This document shows positions 17,982 to 27,200 of a DNA stretch of 41,000 nt, piece by piece. Where the stretch lies: NCBI GenBank assembly GCA_030600605.1, contig JAUVLT010000009.1, positions 1 through 41,000 on the forward strand. Reading direction: 5' to 3'. The position numbers and the translations under genes are program-made. Source of the stretch: Mycoplasmatota bacterium. Its GTDB lineage: Bacteria > Bacillota_I > Bacilli_A > Izemoplasmatales > Izemoplasmataceae. The notes beneath the pieces are model-generated. The model was not told where the DNA came from. It did not search any database and saw only the letters and a program-made list of their open reading frames with translations. Numbering within the stretch: the stretch's first letter is position 1; each line of letters opens with the position of its first letter.

Positions 17982-20051
17982 ATGGCACGAGAATATAGTT
18001 TAAAAAATACTCGTAATATCGGTATTATGGCGCATATTGATGCGGGTAAAACTACTGCAACTGAACGTATTCTATATCACACAGGAAGAATCCATAAGAT
18101 TGGTGAAACACATGATGGTGCTTCACAAATGGATTGGATGGAACAAGAACAAGAACGTGGGATTACAATTACATCGGCTGCTACTACTGCTTTTTGGGCA
18201 GATCATCGTGTGAATATTATTGATACTCCAGGACATGTAGACTTTACAGTAGAAGTATCAAGATCACTTCGTGTATTAGATGGAAGTGTTGCATTATTAG
18301 ATGCACAAGCAGGTGTTGAACCCCAAACTGAAACAGTTTGGAGACAAGCAAATGATTACAAAGTACCTCGTATTGTTTTTGTAAATAAAATGGATAAAAT
18401 GGGTGCAGATTTCGAAATGAGTGTTACCTCACTTGGAGAAAGATTAGCAGCTCACGTAGCAGCTATTCAATGGCCAATAGGTGCTGAAGCGGAATTTGAT
18501 GGAATTATCGATTTACTATCTATGAAAGCATATCATTATGATGGTGGTGCTTTAGAAGAACCTGTAGAAATTAGTATTCCCGAAGATTTAGAAGAAATGG
18601 CAGAATTAAAAAGAATGGAATTAATCGAAGCAATTGCTGAGGTTGATGACGAATTTATGGAAATTTACTTGGAAGGTGACAATATTACTTCGGAATTGTT
18701 AAAAGCAGCAATTCGTAGAGCAACATTAAATGTAGTATTCTTTCCAGTTATGTGCGGTTCAGCATTTAAAAATAAAGGTGTTAAACTATTATTAGATGCA
18801 ACAATAGATTACTTACCAAGTCCTTTGGATGTAGCTCCTGTATTAGGGTTAGATAAAAGGGAAAATGAAGTAGCTATAATGCCATCAGATGATGAAAAAT
18901 TTGTAGCTTTAGCGTTTAAGGTTATGACAGACCCATTTGTTGGGAAATTAACATTCTTTAGAGTTTATTCTGGACACCTCAAAAAAGGGTCGTATATTAG
19001 AAACGCTACAAAAGATAACAAAGAAAGAATTGGACGTATTCTTCAAATGCATGCAAACTCACGTAGTGAAATTGATCATGTATATGCTGGAGATATTGCC
19101 GCTGCAATCGGACTTAAAAACACAACTACTGGAGACACTTTGTGTGAGGATAAACATCATATAATCTTAGAAAAAATGGTATTTCCTGAACCAGTTATTA
19201 GTGTTGCTATTGAACCTAATAGTAAGGGTGATCAAGACAAAATGGGTATTGCTTTAAATAAACTTGCAGAAGAAGACCCAACATTTAGAACATACACTGA
19301 TGAAGAAACAGGACAAACAATTATCGCTGGTATGGGTGAATTACACTTAGATATACTTGTTGAAAGAATGAGACGTGAATTTAAAGTTAGTGCTAACGTA
19401 GGAGCTCCACAAGTTTCTTATCGTGAAACAATAACACAATCAGCTGAAATTGAAGGGAAATTTGTTAGACAATCTGGTGGACGTGGACAATATGGACATG
19501 TTTGGATAAGATTTGAACCAAATCCAGGAAAAGGATTTGAATTTGCAGATAAAATTGTTGGTGGATCAGTACCTCGTGAATACATTCCAGTTGTAGGAAA
19601 AGGATTAGCAGAATCTTTAGACAACGGAATTGTTGCTGGATATCCATTAATAGATATTAAAGCTACATTATACGATGGATCATATCATGATGTAGATTCA
19701 AGTGAGATGGCATTTAAAGTTGCTGCAGGAATGGCACTTAAAAAAGCAAAAGATTTATGTAAAGCAATTTTACTTGAACCAATTATGTTAGTAGATGTTA
19801 TTGCACCTGATGATTATTTAGGTAATGTAATTGGAGATATCACTAGTCGTCGTGGTAGAATTGAAGGACAATCACAACGTGGTAATGCTCAACAAGTAAG
19901 AGCAAAAGTACCGCTTGCAGAAATGTTTGGATATGCTACAAGCTTAAGATCAAACACTCAAGGACGTGGAAATTACACAATGCAATTCGCAGATTATGAA
20001 ACATGTCCAAAATCAATTGCTGAAGAAGTTATCAAAAAACGTAACGGATAA
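17982..20051 (+). CDS. fusA: elongation factor G
   Basis: 689 residues, full length. GTPase motifs: AHIDAGKTT (residues 17-25), DTPGHVDF and NKMDKMGAD. Switch I region [13 protein letters not shown] is intact. The later domains contain [10 protein letters not shown], and the C-terminus has [20 protein letters not shown] drives translocation and, with RRF, ribosome recycling. Preceded by AAAGGAGA. No sign of a resistance-type or mitochondrial-type paralogue. Confidence 0.98.
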   Translation: MAREYSLKNTRNIGIMAHIDAGKTTATERILYHTGRIHKIGETHDGASQMDWMEQEQERGITITSAATTAFWADHRVNIIDTPGHVDFTVEVSRSLRVLDGSVALLDAQAGVEPQTETVWRQANDYKVPRIVFVNKMDKMGADFEMSVTSLGERLAAHVAAIQWPIGAEAEFDGIIDLLSMKAYHYDGGALEEPVEISIPEDLEEMAELKRMELIEAIAEVDDEFMEIYLEGDNITSELLKAAIRRATLNVVFFPVMCGSAFKNKGVKLLLDATIDYLPSPLDVAPVLGLDKRENEVAIMPSDDEKFVALAFKVMTDPFVGKLTFFRVYSGHLKKGSYIRNATKDNKERIGRILQMHANSRSEIDHVYAGDIAAAIGLKNTTTGDTLCEDKHHIILEKMVFPEPVISVAIEPNSKGDQDKMGIALNKLAEEDPTFRTYTDEETGQTIIAGMGELHLDILVERMRREFKVSANVGAPQVSYRETITQSAEIEGKFVRQSGGRGQYGHVWIRFEPNPGKGFEFADKIVGGSVPREYIPVVGKGLAESLDNGIVAGYPLIDIKATLYDGSYHDVDSSEMAFKVAAGMALKKAKDLCKAILLEPIMLVDVIAPDDYLGNVIGDITSRRGRIEGQSQRGNAQQVRAKVPLAEMFGYATSLRSNTQGRGNYTMQFADYETCPKSIAEEVIKKRNG

Positions 20052-20076
20052 TTTTACTTAAAACTTGCATTATAAC

Positions 20077-20095
20077 TTATAATGCGATAAAATTA
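20077..20095 (+). repeat. 8-bp perfect inverted repeat between fusA and tuf
   Basis: GCATTATA (20077-20084), ACT, TATAATGC (20088-20095). No T tract follows, so it is a poor terminator. It could be a processing or stability hairpin, or partial promoter sequence for tuf. The 93-bp gap shows no clear -35/-10 pair. Confidence 0.5.
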
Positions 20096-20144
20096 ATTTG
20101 ATAAAAATATAAGAAAGAGAAAATTTATTAAGGAGGAACAAATA

Positions 20145-21335
20145 ATGGCAAAACAAAAATTTATTAGAAATAAACCACATATGAATATTGGTACTATTGG
20201 TCACGTAGACCATGGTAAAACTACTTTAACTGCTGCAATTGCAACTATATTAGCAAAAAGAGGAATTGGAGATACTGTAGCTGCAGATTTTGATTCAATC
20301 GATAATGCACCAGAAGAGAGAGAAAGAGGAATTACAATCAATACTTCACATGTTGAATATTCAACTGAAAAACGTCACTATGCACATGTTGATTGTCCAG
20401 GTCATGCTGATTACGTTAAAAACATGATTACTGGAGCTGCACAAATGGACGGTGGAATCATCGTTGTTAGTGCATCTGACGGACCTATGCCTCAAACTAG
20501 AGAACATATTTTATTATCTCGCCAAGTAGGTGTACCTAAATTAATCGTATATATGAATAAAGTAGATATGGTTGATGATCCAGAATTATTAGAATTAGTA
20601 GATATGGAAATTCGTGAATTATTAGACGAATACGGTTTCCCAGGAGACGATATTCCAATTATCCAAGGTTCTGCTTTATTAGCATTACAAGGAGATCCAC
20701 ATCATGAAGATACTATTATGGAATTAATGGATGCTGTTGATACTTACTTTGATACTCCAGTTCGTGAAACTGACAAACCATTCTTAATGCCTATTGAAGA
20801 TGTATTCAGTATTACTGGACGTGGAACAGTTGCTACAGGACGTGTTGATCGTGGAACTGTAAAAGTTGGAGACCCAGTTGAAATTATTGGAATTAAAGAT
20901 ACTCAACAATGTATAGTAACAGGAGTAGAAATGTTCCGTAAATTATTAGATCGAGCAGAAGCTGGAGATAATATTGGAGCTTTACTTCGTGGAGTTGCAC
21001 GTGATGAAATCCAACGTGGACAAGTTTTAGCTAAACCTAAATCAGTTACACCACATACAAACTTTAAGGGACAAGTATACGTTCTTTCTAAAGAAGAAGG
21101 TGGACGTCATACTCCATTCTTCAGTAACTATCGTCCTCAATTCTATTTTAGAACTACAGATGTTACAGGTGTTGTTGAATTACCTGCAGGTGTAGAAATG
21201 GTTATGCCTGGTGATGATGTAGAAATGACAGTAGAATTAATTCACCCAATCGCACTTGAACAAGGTACTAAATTCTCTATTAGAGAAGGTGGACGTACTG
21301 TTGGTGCTGGTATTGTTGCTGAAATCATTAAATAA
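20145..21335 (+). CDS. tuf: elongation factor Tu
   Basis: 396 residues. GTPase motifs: GHVDHGKT (residues 19-26), DCPGHADYV and NKVDMVDD. Switch [16 protein letters not shown] is intact, and domains 2 and 3 are complete ([22 protein letters not shown]). It delivers aminoacyl-tRNA to the ribosome. AAGGAGGAA is upstream. Last gene of the str-type cluster, ended by a strong terminator; its abundance may come from read-through from fusA or from an unrecognised promoter in the 93-bp gap. Confidence 0.98.
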   Translation: MAKQKFIRNKPHMNIGTIGHVDHGKTTLTAAIATILAKRGIGDTVAADFDSIDNAPEERERGITINTSHVEYSTEKRHYAHVDCPGHADYVKNMITGAAQMDGGIIVVSASDGPMPQTREHILLSRQVGVPKLIVYMNKVDMVDDPELLELVDMEIRELLDEYGFPGDDIPIIQGSALLALQGDPHHEDTIMELMDAVDTYFDTPVRETDKPFLMPIEDVFSITGRGTVATGRVDRGTVKVGDPVEIIGIKDTQQCIVTGVEMFRKLLDRAEAGDNIGALLRGVARDEIQRGQVLAKPKSVTPHTNFKGQVYVLSKEEGGRHTPFFSNYRPQFYFRTTDVTGVVELPAGVEMVMPGDDVEMTVELIHPIALEQGTKFSIREGGRTVGAGIVAEIIK

Positions 21336-21361
21336 TTTTAAATAATACTTACAAAAAATAT

Positions 21362-21387
21362 AAAAGAGACTTTGGTCTCTTTTTTAT
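21362..21387 (+). terminator. intrinsic terminator after tuf
   Basis: AAAAGAGAC (21362-21370)/GTCTCTTTT (21375-21383) with a TTTG loop and a T tract. Confidence 0.92.
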
Positions 21388-21409
21388 TTGTTTCTTTCAC
21401 AAAATTTTC

Positions 21410-21438
21410 ATAACAAAATTGTATATTATTGTTATAAT
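21410..21438 (+). promoter_or_regulatory. promoter of tatD and the HtrA-like lipoprotein gene
   Basis: ATAACA (21410-21415), 17 bp, consensus TATAAT (21433-21438), just upstream of the AGGTGAT ribosome site. Confidence 0.5.
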
Positions 21439-21454
21439 GAAATAGGTGATAAAA

Positions 21455-22225
21455 ATGTTAGTAGATACACATGTCCATTTAAACTCAAAAAAATATCGTG
21501 ATAATCTAGAAGAAGTTATTCAAAGAGCTCTAGATAATGATGTTGAAACTATGATAGTTGTCGGGTATGATAAAGAGACAAATCGTCTTGCTATTGAACT
21601 TGCTGAGAAGTATCCTTTTATTTATGCAACGGTAGGATTTCATCCAACTGATGCAAGATATATTAAAGTAGAAGATTATGAACTATTAGTTAAACAGTTA
21701 AAACATAAGAGAGTTGTCGGAATTGGTGAATGTGGGCTTGATTTTTATTGGGACAAAGAATTTATTGATGAACAAATCGAAGTTTTCAAAAGACAAATTG
21801 AGTTGTCAATTCAATACAACAAACCAATTATTATACATATGAGAGAGGCCAGTGAAGCTACTTATAATGTATTAAGTGAGTATAAAAATCTTAAAGGCGT
21901 AATGCATTGTTATTCAGGGAGTCCTGAAATGGCTAAATTCTTTTTAGATTTAGGGTTACATATTTCCCTTGGAGGACCTGTTACTTTTTTGAATGGGCAT
22001 AAGCCAAAAAAGGTAGCTGAAATGGTTCCTCTTGATAGATTATTAATAGAAACTGATGCTCCATATTTGTCGCCTCATCCTTTTAGAGGAAAAACAAATG
22101 AACCTGCAAGGGTGAAATTAGTAGCTGAAGAAATAGCAAGAATCAAAAAACTATCATATAAAGAAATCGCAAAACAAACTGCGAGTAATGCTTATAAACT
22201 ATTTAACATAAAGGAGAAGGTTTAA
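21455..22225 (+). CDS. tatD: TatD family metal-dependent hydrolase (DNase)
   Basis: 256 residues, a TIM-barrel hydrolase with the expected metal and catalytic motifs in order: DTHVHLN, GFHPTDA, GECGLDFYW, IHMREA, HCYSGS and ETDAPYL. TatD proteins are Mg-dependent 3'-5' nucleases linked to DNA repair and turnover; YabD is the Bacillus relative. ATG at 21455 follows AGGTGAT; a GTG at 21446 is part of that site. The stop codon abuts the next gene's ATG, indicating a two-gene operon with the HtrA-like protease. Confidence 0.92.
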   Translation: MLVDTHVHLNSKKYRDNLEEVIQRALDNDVETMIVVGYDKETNRLAIELAEKYPFIYATVGFHPTDARYIKVEDYELLVKQLKHKRVVGIGECGLDFYWDKEFIDEQIEVFKRQIELSIQYNKPIIIHMREASEATYNVLSEYKNLKGVMHCYSGSPEMAKFFLDLGLHISLGGPVTFLNGHKPKKVAEMVPLDRLLIETDAPYLSPHPFRGKTNEPARVKLVAEEIARIKKLSYKEIAKQTASNAYKLFNIKEKV

Positions 22226-23332
22226 ATGAAAAAACTTATATTACTATTAACGGTTGCTCTAACTTTATTACTAACTGGGTGTAATCCTGTGGAGACAGAT
22301 CCTAATGTTACTATGTATACAGAGGATGAACTTAAAGAGTTAATTGAAGAATTGATTCCAGAAGCAAATGTTTCAACAACTTATGATCTTGGATCATTCC
22401 AAACTGCAGTTACTGATATGATTAGTGTTGCGAGAAAAGGTGTGATTGGAATTATTAGTAGTTCAGATTCTGGCACTAGCTCTGGATCTGGAGTGATTTA
22501 TAAACAAGTTGGAAACACATATTATGTTGTAACAAATCATCATGTAATTGAAGATTCAACTTTGATTTCAATAGTATATGAAAAAAACGGAATATTATTT
22601 GAGATAGCTGATGAACATATTGATATACTCGGTTCTGATCCAACAACAGATTTAGGAGTTCTTACATTTACATCAGATGAAGAATTTTCAGTTATCCCAT
22701 TTGCGGATTCATATGACTTGAAAATTGGAGAATTTGTTTTTACAATTGGGAACCCACTTGGATTTGAATATTATGGAACAGTGACAATGGGAATTATTAG
22801 TGGTTTAACAAGATATGTTGAAGATGGAGATTTTAATGCAACATTATTACAACATGATGCAGCCATTAGTCCTGGAAATAGCGGGGGAGCATTACTCAAT
22901 ATTGATGGAGAATTAGTTGGAATTAATAATATGAAACTTGTTGAGGATTATGTTTCTAATATTGGATTTGCAATACCATCAAATACAGTAAGAAGAATAA
23001 CAATGGATTTAGAAGATGATGGAATAATTACTAGACCATTTTTAGGTATTTCAACTTATGCTCAAATCAATGTTTGTGGTACTGATTATGGGGTTTGCAT
23101 TGATGTTCAAGCTGGTGGTGCTGCTGAAGCAGCGGGATTACTTGATGGTGATACAATTATTGGATATAAAAATTCATCGTATGATGAGTTTAGAGATATT
23201 ATGAATTTTAACGATTTAAAAGAAGCAATCTTGAATTCTCAAGTTGGAGAAGAAATACAACTTAAATATATAAGAGATGGAGTAATTTATACTTCGGATG
23301 TAGCAACACTTGGAACACATCCAGATGACTAA
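22226..23332 (+). CDS. HtrA/DegP-like serine protease, predicted lipoprotein, with PDZ domain
   Basis: 368 residues. A lipoprotein signal (MKKLILLLTVALTLLLTGC) has its lipobox Cys at residue 19, so the protein should be tethered to the outer face of the membrane. The trypsin-like domain carries the full triad: H106 (TNHHV), D142 (TTDLGVL) and S219 (GNSGG). A C-terminal PDZ domain (about 271-365) has a Cys pair spaced NVCGTDYGVC. HtrA proteases degrade or refold damaged exported proteins. Bacillus HtrA is anchored by a membrane helix instead. Ser/Gly-rich SSSDSGTSSGSG precedes the active-site strand. AAGGAGAAGG gives strong translation; the ATG directly follows the tatD stop. Confidence 0.9.
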   Translation: MKKLILLLTVALTLLLTGCNPVETDPNVTMYTEDELKELIEELIPEANVSTTYDLGSFQTAVTDMISVARKGVIGIISSSDSGTSSGSGVIYKQVGNTYYVVTNHHVIEDSTLISIVYEKNGILFEIADEHIDILGSDPTTDLGVLTFTSDEEFSVIPFADSYDLKIGEFVFTIGNPLGFEYYGTVTMGIISGLTRYVEDGDFNATLLQHDAAISPGNSGGALLNIDGELVGINNMKLVEDYVSNIGFAIPSNTVRRITMDLEDDGIITRPFLGISTYAQINVCGTDYGVCIDVQAGGAAEAAGLLDGDTIIGYKNSSYDEFRDIMNFNDLKEAILNSQVGEEIQLKYIRDGVIYTSDVATLGTHPDD

Positions 23333-23357
23333 AAGAGGATTTCCTCTTTTTTTCTTG
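23331..23357 (+). terminator. intrinsic terminator after the HtrA-like gene
   Basis: AAAAGAGG (23331-23338)/CCTCTTTT (23343-23350), 4-nt loop, T tract. The stem overlaps the TAA stop of the gene. The rest of the 228-bp gap to ychF holds a promoter and no supported gene. Confidence 0.85.
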
Positions 23358-23504
23358 CTTAGTTATTGATAAAATAAAAATATAAGAAGACGTAATTAGA
23401 TGATAGAAATGATATTAATAAGGTTATTGTTAGAACCTATCAAAAGGTAAATTACCGGAATTAGAGATGAATAAAAATCTTAAATAAACCAAATATTTTT
23501 TTAC

Positions 23505-23533
23505 TTGAAAAACCGAACAAAATAAAGTAAAAT
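23505..23533 (+). promoter_or_regulatory. promoter of ychF
   Basis: TTGAAA (23505-23510), 17 bp, TAAAAT (23528-23533). Each box has one mismatch from consensus. Confidence 0.75.
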
Positions 23534-23560
23534 AATGGAGGCTTAAAAGGAGATGATAAT

Positions 23561-24664
23561 ATGGGTTTAACAGCTGGAATTGTTGGATTACCAAATGTTG
23601 GTAAATCAACACTATTTAACGCAATTACAAAAGCAGGAGCATTAGCTGCAAACTACCCATTCGCAACAATAGATCCAAATGTAGGTGTTGTAGAGGTACC
23701 TGATGAAAGATTAGACAAATTATCCGAATTAGTAAAACCTAAAAAGACAATATCAACTATTTTTGAATTCACAGATATCGCAGGCATTGTAAAAGGTGCT
23801 TCTAGAGGAGAAGGACTTGGTAATAAGTTTTTAAGTCATATTCGAGAAGTTGATGCGATTATTCAAGTTGTTCGTGCGTTTGATGATGATAATGTTACTC
23901 ATATTGATGGTGTAATTGATCCAGTAAGAGACATTGAAACTATTAATTTAGAGTTAATTTTCGCTGATTTAGAGGTAGTTGAAAAGCGAATTCCAAAGAT
24001 TTTGAAAAAAGCGACTCTAAAAACTGACCAGGAGTCTGTAGAAGAATATAAAATTCTCAAATTGATTCATGAAACTTTGATGGATAATAAGCCCATTAGA
24101 ATTTTAAAATTTAATGAAAACGAATTAGCTATAATTAAGAATTTTAACTTCTTAACTCAAAAAACAATGCTTTATGTAGCAAACATTGGTGAAACTGAAA
24201 TTACTGATTACGATAATAATAGCTATGTTAAGGAAATAAAAGAATTTGCCAGAAATGAACATAGTGAAGTAGTTGTTATAAGTGCGAAAATCGAAGCTGA
24301 ATTAGGTGAATTGGATGATGATGAAAGAAATATGTTTTTAGAAGATCTTGGGATCAAAGAATCAGGACTAGATAAACTTATTAAAAGAAGTTACAGTTTA
24401 TTAGGTTTGGAAACGTATTTTACTGCTGGCCCTCAAGAGGTAAGAGCTTGGACTTTTAAAAAAGGAATGAAAGCACCAAAGTGTGCTGGAATAATTCATA
24501 CTGATTTTGAAAGGGGATTTATTAGAGCTGAAACTATTCCTTATAAAGATTTTATTAATTATGGTGGAGAATTAGGAGCTAAAGAAGCTGGTAAATCTCG
24601 TAGTGAAGGAAAAGAGTATATTGTTCAAGATGGAGATGTAATGCATTTTAGATTTAATGTTTAA
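23561..24664 (+). CDS. ychF: Obg-family ATPase/GTPase YchF
   Basis: 367 residues. P-loop GLPNVGKST (residues 9-17), the switch region NYPFATIDPNVG, and DIAGIVKGASRGEGLGN. The G4-like motif is altered (VANIGE in place of NKxD), which is the YchF/OLA1 trait that makes these proteins prefer ATP. The C-terminal TGS domain is seen around FFTAGPQEVRAWTF-like sequence and ends VQDGDVMHFRFNV. It binds ribosomes and acts in stress control. AAAAGGAGATGAT precedes the ATG. Single-gene unit with its own promoter and terminator. Confidence 0.95.
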   Translation: MGLTAGIVGLPNVGKSTLFNAITKAGALAANYPFATIDPNVGVVEVPDERLDKLSELVKPKKTISTIFEFTDIAGIVKGASRGEGLGNKFLSHIREVDAIIQVVRAFDDDNVTHIDGVIDPVRDIETINLELIFADLEVVEKRIPKILKKATLKTDQESVEEYKILKLIHETLMDNKPIRILKFNENELAIIKNFNFLTQKTMLYVANIGETEITDYDNNSYVKEIKEFARNEHSEVVVISAKIEAELGELDDDERNMFLEDLGIKESGLDKLIKRSYSLLGLETYFTAGPQEVRAWTFKKGMKAPKCAGIIHTDFERGFIRAETIPYKDFINYGGELGAKEAGKSRSEGKEYIVQDGDVMHFRFNV

Positions 24665-24690
24665 AAAAAGCACATTTGTGCTTTTTCTTT
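24665..24690 (+). terminator. intrinsic terminator after ychF
   Basis: AAAAAGCACA (24665-24674)/TGTGCTTTTT (24677-24686), directly after the stop, with a T-rich tail. Confidence 0.9.
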
Positions 24691-24694
24691 TAAA

Positions 24695-24724
24695 TTGGCA
24701 CAGATATCAAATATATGATAAAAT
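24695..24724 (+). promoter_or_regulatory. promoter of phzF-cinA
   Basis: TTGGCA (24695-24700), 18 bp, TAAAAT (24719-24724), with TGA forming an extended -10. Confidence 0.65.
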
Positions 24725-24765
24725 TAGGATAGTTTAATAAATCACTTTAGTAAGAAGGTGTTAAA

Positions 24766-25605
24766 ATGAAACTAAAATTGTATCATCTTAGAGCTTTTCC
24801 AAAAGAAGCTCACGGAGGGAATTTAGCAGCAATAGTTATTGATGCAGATTTCTTAAAAACTGAAGAAATGAAATCTTTAGCTAGAAAGATTGGATACTCT
24901 GAAACTGCTTTTGTTTTGAAAAGCTTTGGAGCAGATTTTAAAGTGCGTTTTTTTACACCCCTTAAAGAAATTGGATTATGCGGTCATGCTACAATTGCTA
25001 CATTTAATTTACTGAGAGATTTAGGTGTGATTACAGAAGGATTTTATACTCAAGAAACACAAGTTGGAATATTAAAATTAGAAGTACAAAAGAATATTGT
25101 TTATATGGAACAAATACCTCCTGTATATAGCGATTATATTGATCCTATAGAAATTGAAAGTTGCTTTTCTGCTTCGAATATTATTAATACTTCTTTACCT
25201 ATTAGAGTTTTGTCTACTGGAATGAGAGAAATTTTTGTGCCTATTAAAACTGTTGGTGAATTAAATAAGCTAGTTCCAAATATTCAAGAGATAGAAGAAT
25301 TATCAATGAAATATCAAGTAATTGGAATTCATTGTTTTTCATTAACTGATGAAGAGGATGTTGATGCTTATGGAAGAAATTTTGCTCCAATAGTTGGAAT
25401 AGATGAAGAAAGTGCCACTGGAACAAGCAATGGAGCTCTTGGGTGTTATTTGAATAATTATGTATATAAAGATAAATCAACCTTTGTATTGAGACAAGGA
25501 TATAGTATGAATTTACCATCAGAAATAATAACAAAGCTAACAATTGACAATGGAGATATTCAAACAGTATTTGTTGGTGGAAGTGCAGTAAGAGTTCAGG
25601 AGTGA
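24766..25605 (+). CDS. PhzF family isomerase/epimerase
   Basis: 279 residues with the diaminopimelate-epimerase-like fold of the PhzF family. Family motifs: AHGGNLAAIV near the N-terminus, SETAFV (the Glu is the presumed general acid/base), GLCGHATIAT and EESATGTSNGALG. Members act as isomerases on small acids, but most bacterial copies outside phenazine clusters have no known substrate, and none is suggested here. Its stop is four bases before the cinA start, so the two are cotranscribed. No phenazine genes are nearby. Confidence 0.85.
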   Translation: MKLKLYHLRAFPKEAHGGNLAAIVIDADFLKTEEMKSLARKIGYSETAFVLKSFGADFKVRFFTPLKEIGLCGHATIATFNLLRDLGVITEGFYTQETQVGILKLEVQKNIVYMEQIPPVYSDYIDPIEIESCFSASNIINTSLPIRVLSTGMREIFVPIKTVGELNKLVPNIQEIEELSMKYQVIGIHCFSLTDEEDVDAYGRNFAPIVGIDEESATGTSNGALGCYLNNYVYKDKSTFVLRQGYSMNLPSEIITKLTIDNGDIQTVFVGGSAVRVQE

Positions 25606-25609
25606 TTTT

Positions 25610-26830
25610 ATGAAAACAGCAATTATTACAGTTGGAAAAGAAGTGTTAACTGGAAAAACAATTAATACAAATTTAACAAGTATTGCGGAAAGGTTACATC
25701 AAATAGGAATAGATGTAAACCGTTCTTTTGTAATTGACGATGAAAAGGAAGAATATTATAAAATTCTTGATTTTATAGATGAAGATTTAATTATTTTTAC
25801 TGGCGGACTTGGTCCAACAGTTGATGATATTTCTAGAGAGACAGTGATTAATTATTTTGGAGTTGAAACATACATTGATCAAAATGTCTTAAAAGGCATT
25901 AAAACTTATTTTGACCACATTAATGTTAAAATGAAGGATACTAACAATAAACAAGCATTTTTTCCTAAAAATAGTATCATTTTAAAAAATAATTTAGGGA
26001 CAGCTCCTGGAGTAATATTTAGAGCAAATAAAAAGACAATTGTTTTATTCCCGGGACCTCCACATGAAATGCTGCCAATGTTAGAAAAACTGGTAGAGTA
26101 TTTAGAGAAAAAACAAAAGATCAAACTTTTTTCTAAAGGGTTTAAGTTAGTTGGTACAGGTGAGGCGACAATGGAAAAGAAAATGACGGGATTTTATAAT
26201 TTACACCCTAATGTAAATATTGCACCTTATGCTAGTATTGGAGAAATAAAGTATATCTTTACTTCGAATAATGAGAATGATTTAGATAGTGCTATGGGGG
26301 AATTCTATCTCAAGTTTTCAGATTATATTTATGGTAATTTAGAGGATACGTTAGAAGGAGTAATTGTTGATATGTTAAATCAAGAAAAGATGATTATTTC
26401 AATTGCTGAAAGTTGTACTGGGGGGATGCTAGCAAGTACAATTACTAATGTTAGTGGAGCTTCAGAAGTCTTCAAGGAAAGTTTTGTAACATACAGTAAT
26501 GAAGCCAAAATACAACATCTTGGTGTTTCATTAGATAGCCTCAAGAAGCATGGAGCTGTTAGTGAACAATGTGCATTTGAGATGGCAAATAACTTATATA
26601 AAAAGACAATATCAGATATAACTATTTCAATAACTGGAATTGCTGGACCAACTGGTGGAACGAAAGATAAGCCAATCGGTTTAGTTTATTTTGGGATTAA
26701 TTATAAAGGTGATACAAAAACTTATCAAAAAATGTTTAATGGAAACAGATACATGATAAGAAAAAGAGCTACAATATTCGCATTAAATCTTGTTAGAAAA
26801 GAATTAATCGAAGTAACTAATTATTATTAA
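25610..26830 (+). CDS. cinA: CinA: competence/damage-inducible protein, NMN amidase
   Basis: 406 residues, two domains. The N-terminal MoeA-like (COG1058) domain has FTGGLGPTVDD and LFPGPPHEM, an ADP-ribose-type pyrophosphatase in relatives. The C-terminal PncC-type amidase (from about residue 250) has SIAESCTGGMLAS and SITGIAGPTGGTKDKPIGLV and deamidates nicotinamide mononucleotide, recycling NAD. In Bacillus and streptococci cinA precedes recA and is competence-linked; here recA is not adjacent. GGAGTGATTTT gives the ribosome site, overlapping the end of phzF. Confidence 0.94.
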   Translation: MKTAIITVGKEVLTGKTINTNLTSIAERLHQIGIDVNRSFVIDDEKEEYYKILDFIDEDLIIFTGGLGPTVDDISRETVINYFGVETYIDQNVLKGIKTYFDHINVKMKDTNNKQAFFPKNSIILKNNLGTAPGVIFRANKKTIVLFPGPPHEMLPMLEKLVEYLEKKQKIKLFSKGFKLVGTGEATMEKKMTGFYNLHPNVNIAPYASIGEIKYIFTSNNENDLDSAMGEFYLKFSDYIYGNLEDTLEGVIVDMLNQEKMIISIAESCTGGMLASTITNVSGASEVFKESFVTYSNEAKIQHLGVSLDSLKKHGAVSEQCAFEMANNLYKKTISDITISITGIAGPTGGTKDKPIGLVYFGINYKGDTKTYQKMFNGNRYMIRKRATIFALNLVRKELIEVTNYY

Positions 26831-26847
26831 TAATTATAAGAAAAAAT

Positions 26848-26878
26848 GAAAAAGCGGAATAAAATATTCCGCTTTTTC
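26848..26878. terminator. strong bidirectional terminator after cinA
   Basis: A 14-bp perfect stem, GAAAAAGCGGAATA (26848-26861)/TATTCCGCTTTTTC (26865-26878), loop AAA. Read on the - strand it is also followed by T's (complement of the A run at 26841-26846), so it could end the small - strand gene at 26906-26974. Confidence 0.9.
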
Positions 26879-26905
26879 ACTGCAATTTTTTTCATAGAAA
26901 GAACT

Positions 26906-26974
26906 TTAAATTAGGTAGTTTGCAAATAGAATTATAATTTCAAAAATTAAAACGAGGATAATGATTTTTTTCAT
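26906..26974 (-). CDS. possible 22-residue single-helix membrane peptide
   Basis: On the - strand an ATG at 26974 opens a 22-codon frame: MKKIIILVLIFEIIILFANY plus Leu-Ile. It is two lysines followed by an almost wholly hydrophobic helix with a single Glu, and ends in TAA. A strong Shine-Dalgarno, AGGGGTGGG, lies at 26986-26978, with a suitable gap to the ATG. The cinA terminator, which also works in this direction, lies downstream. Such peptides occur as small membrane regulators or type I toxins. There is no clear promoter within 60 bases. It resembles no family I can name; it could be chance in AT-rich DNA, though the ribosome site argues against that. Confidence 0.4.
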   Translation of the reverse strand: MKKIIILVLIFEIIILFANYLI

Positions 26975-26986
26975 AGACCCACCCCT

Positions 26987-27105
26987 ATTAATAGCTTATC
27001 ATGGAATAAGTGTTTAGTTGTACTTGATTAAGTAGGTTACAAAATAAAGGATGTGTAATGCATTATTAGTATTATATATATAATATATAAAATAATATTA
27101 AATAG
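26987..27105. other. AT-rich intergenic DNA, no supported gene
   Basis: Part of the 370-bp gap between cinA and rpsF. It contains ACTTGATTAAGT (imperfect palindrome near 27022-27033) and an alternating AT stretch near 27070-27100 that can fold (TATTATA/TATAATA). I see no gene or tRNA. A TATAAT-like sequence on the - strand near 27072-27079 could drive the small - strand ORF. Confidence 0.5.
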
Positions 27106-27134
27106 TTTACTTTGAAAAACAACTATGATATAAT
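27106..27134 (+). promoter_or_regulatory. promoter of rpsF-ssb-rpsR
   Basis: TTTACT (27106-27111), 17 bp, TATAAT (27129-27134) preceded by TGA, an extended -10. Confidence 0.75.
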
Positions 27135-27143
27135 AATTCAACG

Positions 27144-27195
27144 TGAGTGAGAACTCATCCTTGCTGTTATGCAGCCAATAGACCAAGAGGAGGTA
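27144..27195 (+). promoter_or_regulatory. structured rpsF leader, candidate S6:S18-responsive element
   Basis: Two hairpins precede the ribosome site: TGAGT-GAGA-ACTCA (27144-27157), with a GNRA loop, and TTGCTG-TTATG-CAG-C-CAA (27161-27178), with a bulged C, followed by AATAGACC. S6 leaders with two helices bound by the S6:S18 pair are known in many bacteria. Assignment to that family is by position and general shape only. Confidence 0.45.
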
Positions 27196-27200
27196 AAAAA

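Noticed and set aside
23358-23504. Small gene or RNA in the gap before ychF
   Set aside because: Only a 16-codon frame without a ribosome site and short weak inverted repeats are present; no tRNA or known RNA fold.
26830-26898. Second 22-codon - strand ORF (MKKIAVKKRNILFRFFIFSY plus Asn-Tyr) downstream of the small membrane ORF
   Set aside because: It runs through the cinA terminator hairpin and has no Shine-Dalgarno; likely chance.
27070-27100. Alternating AT stretch as an origin or repeat array
   Set aside because: It is short and has no DnaA boxes (TTATCCACA-like) or repeated units nearby; dnaA and dnaN are not in the window.
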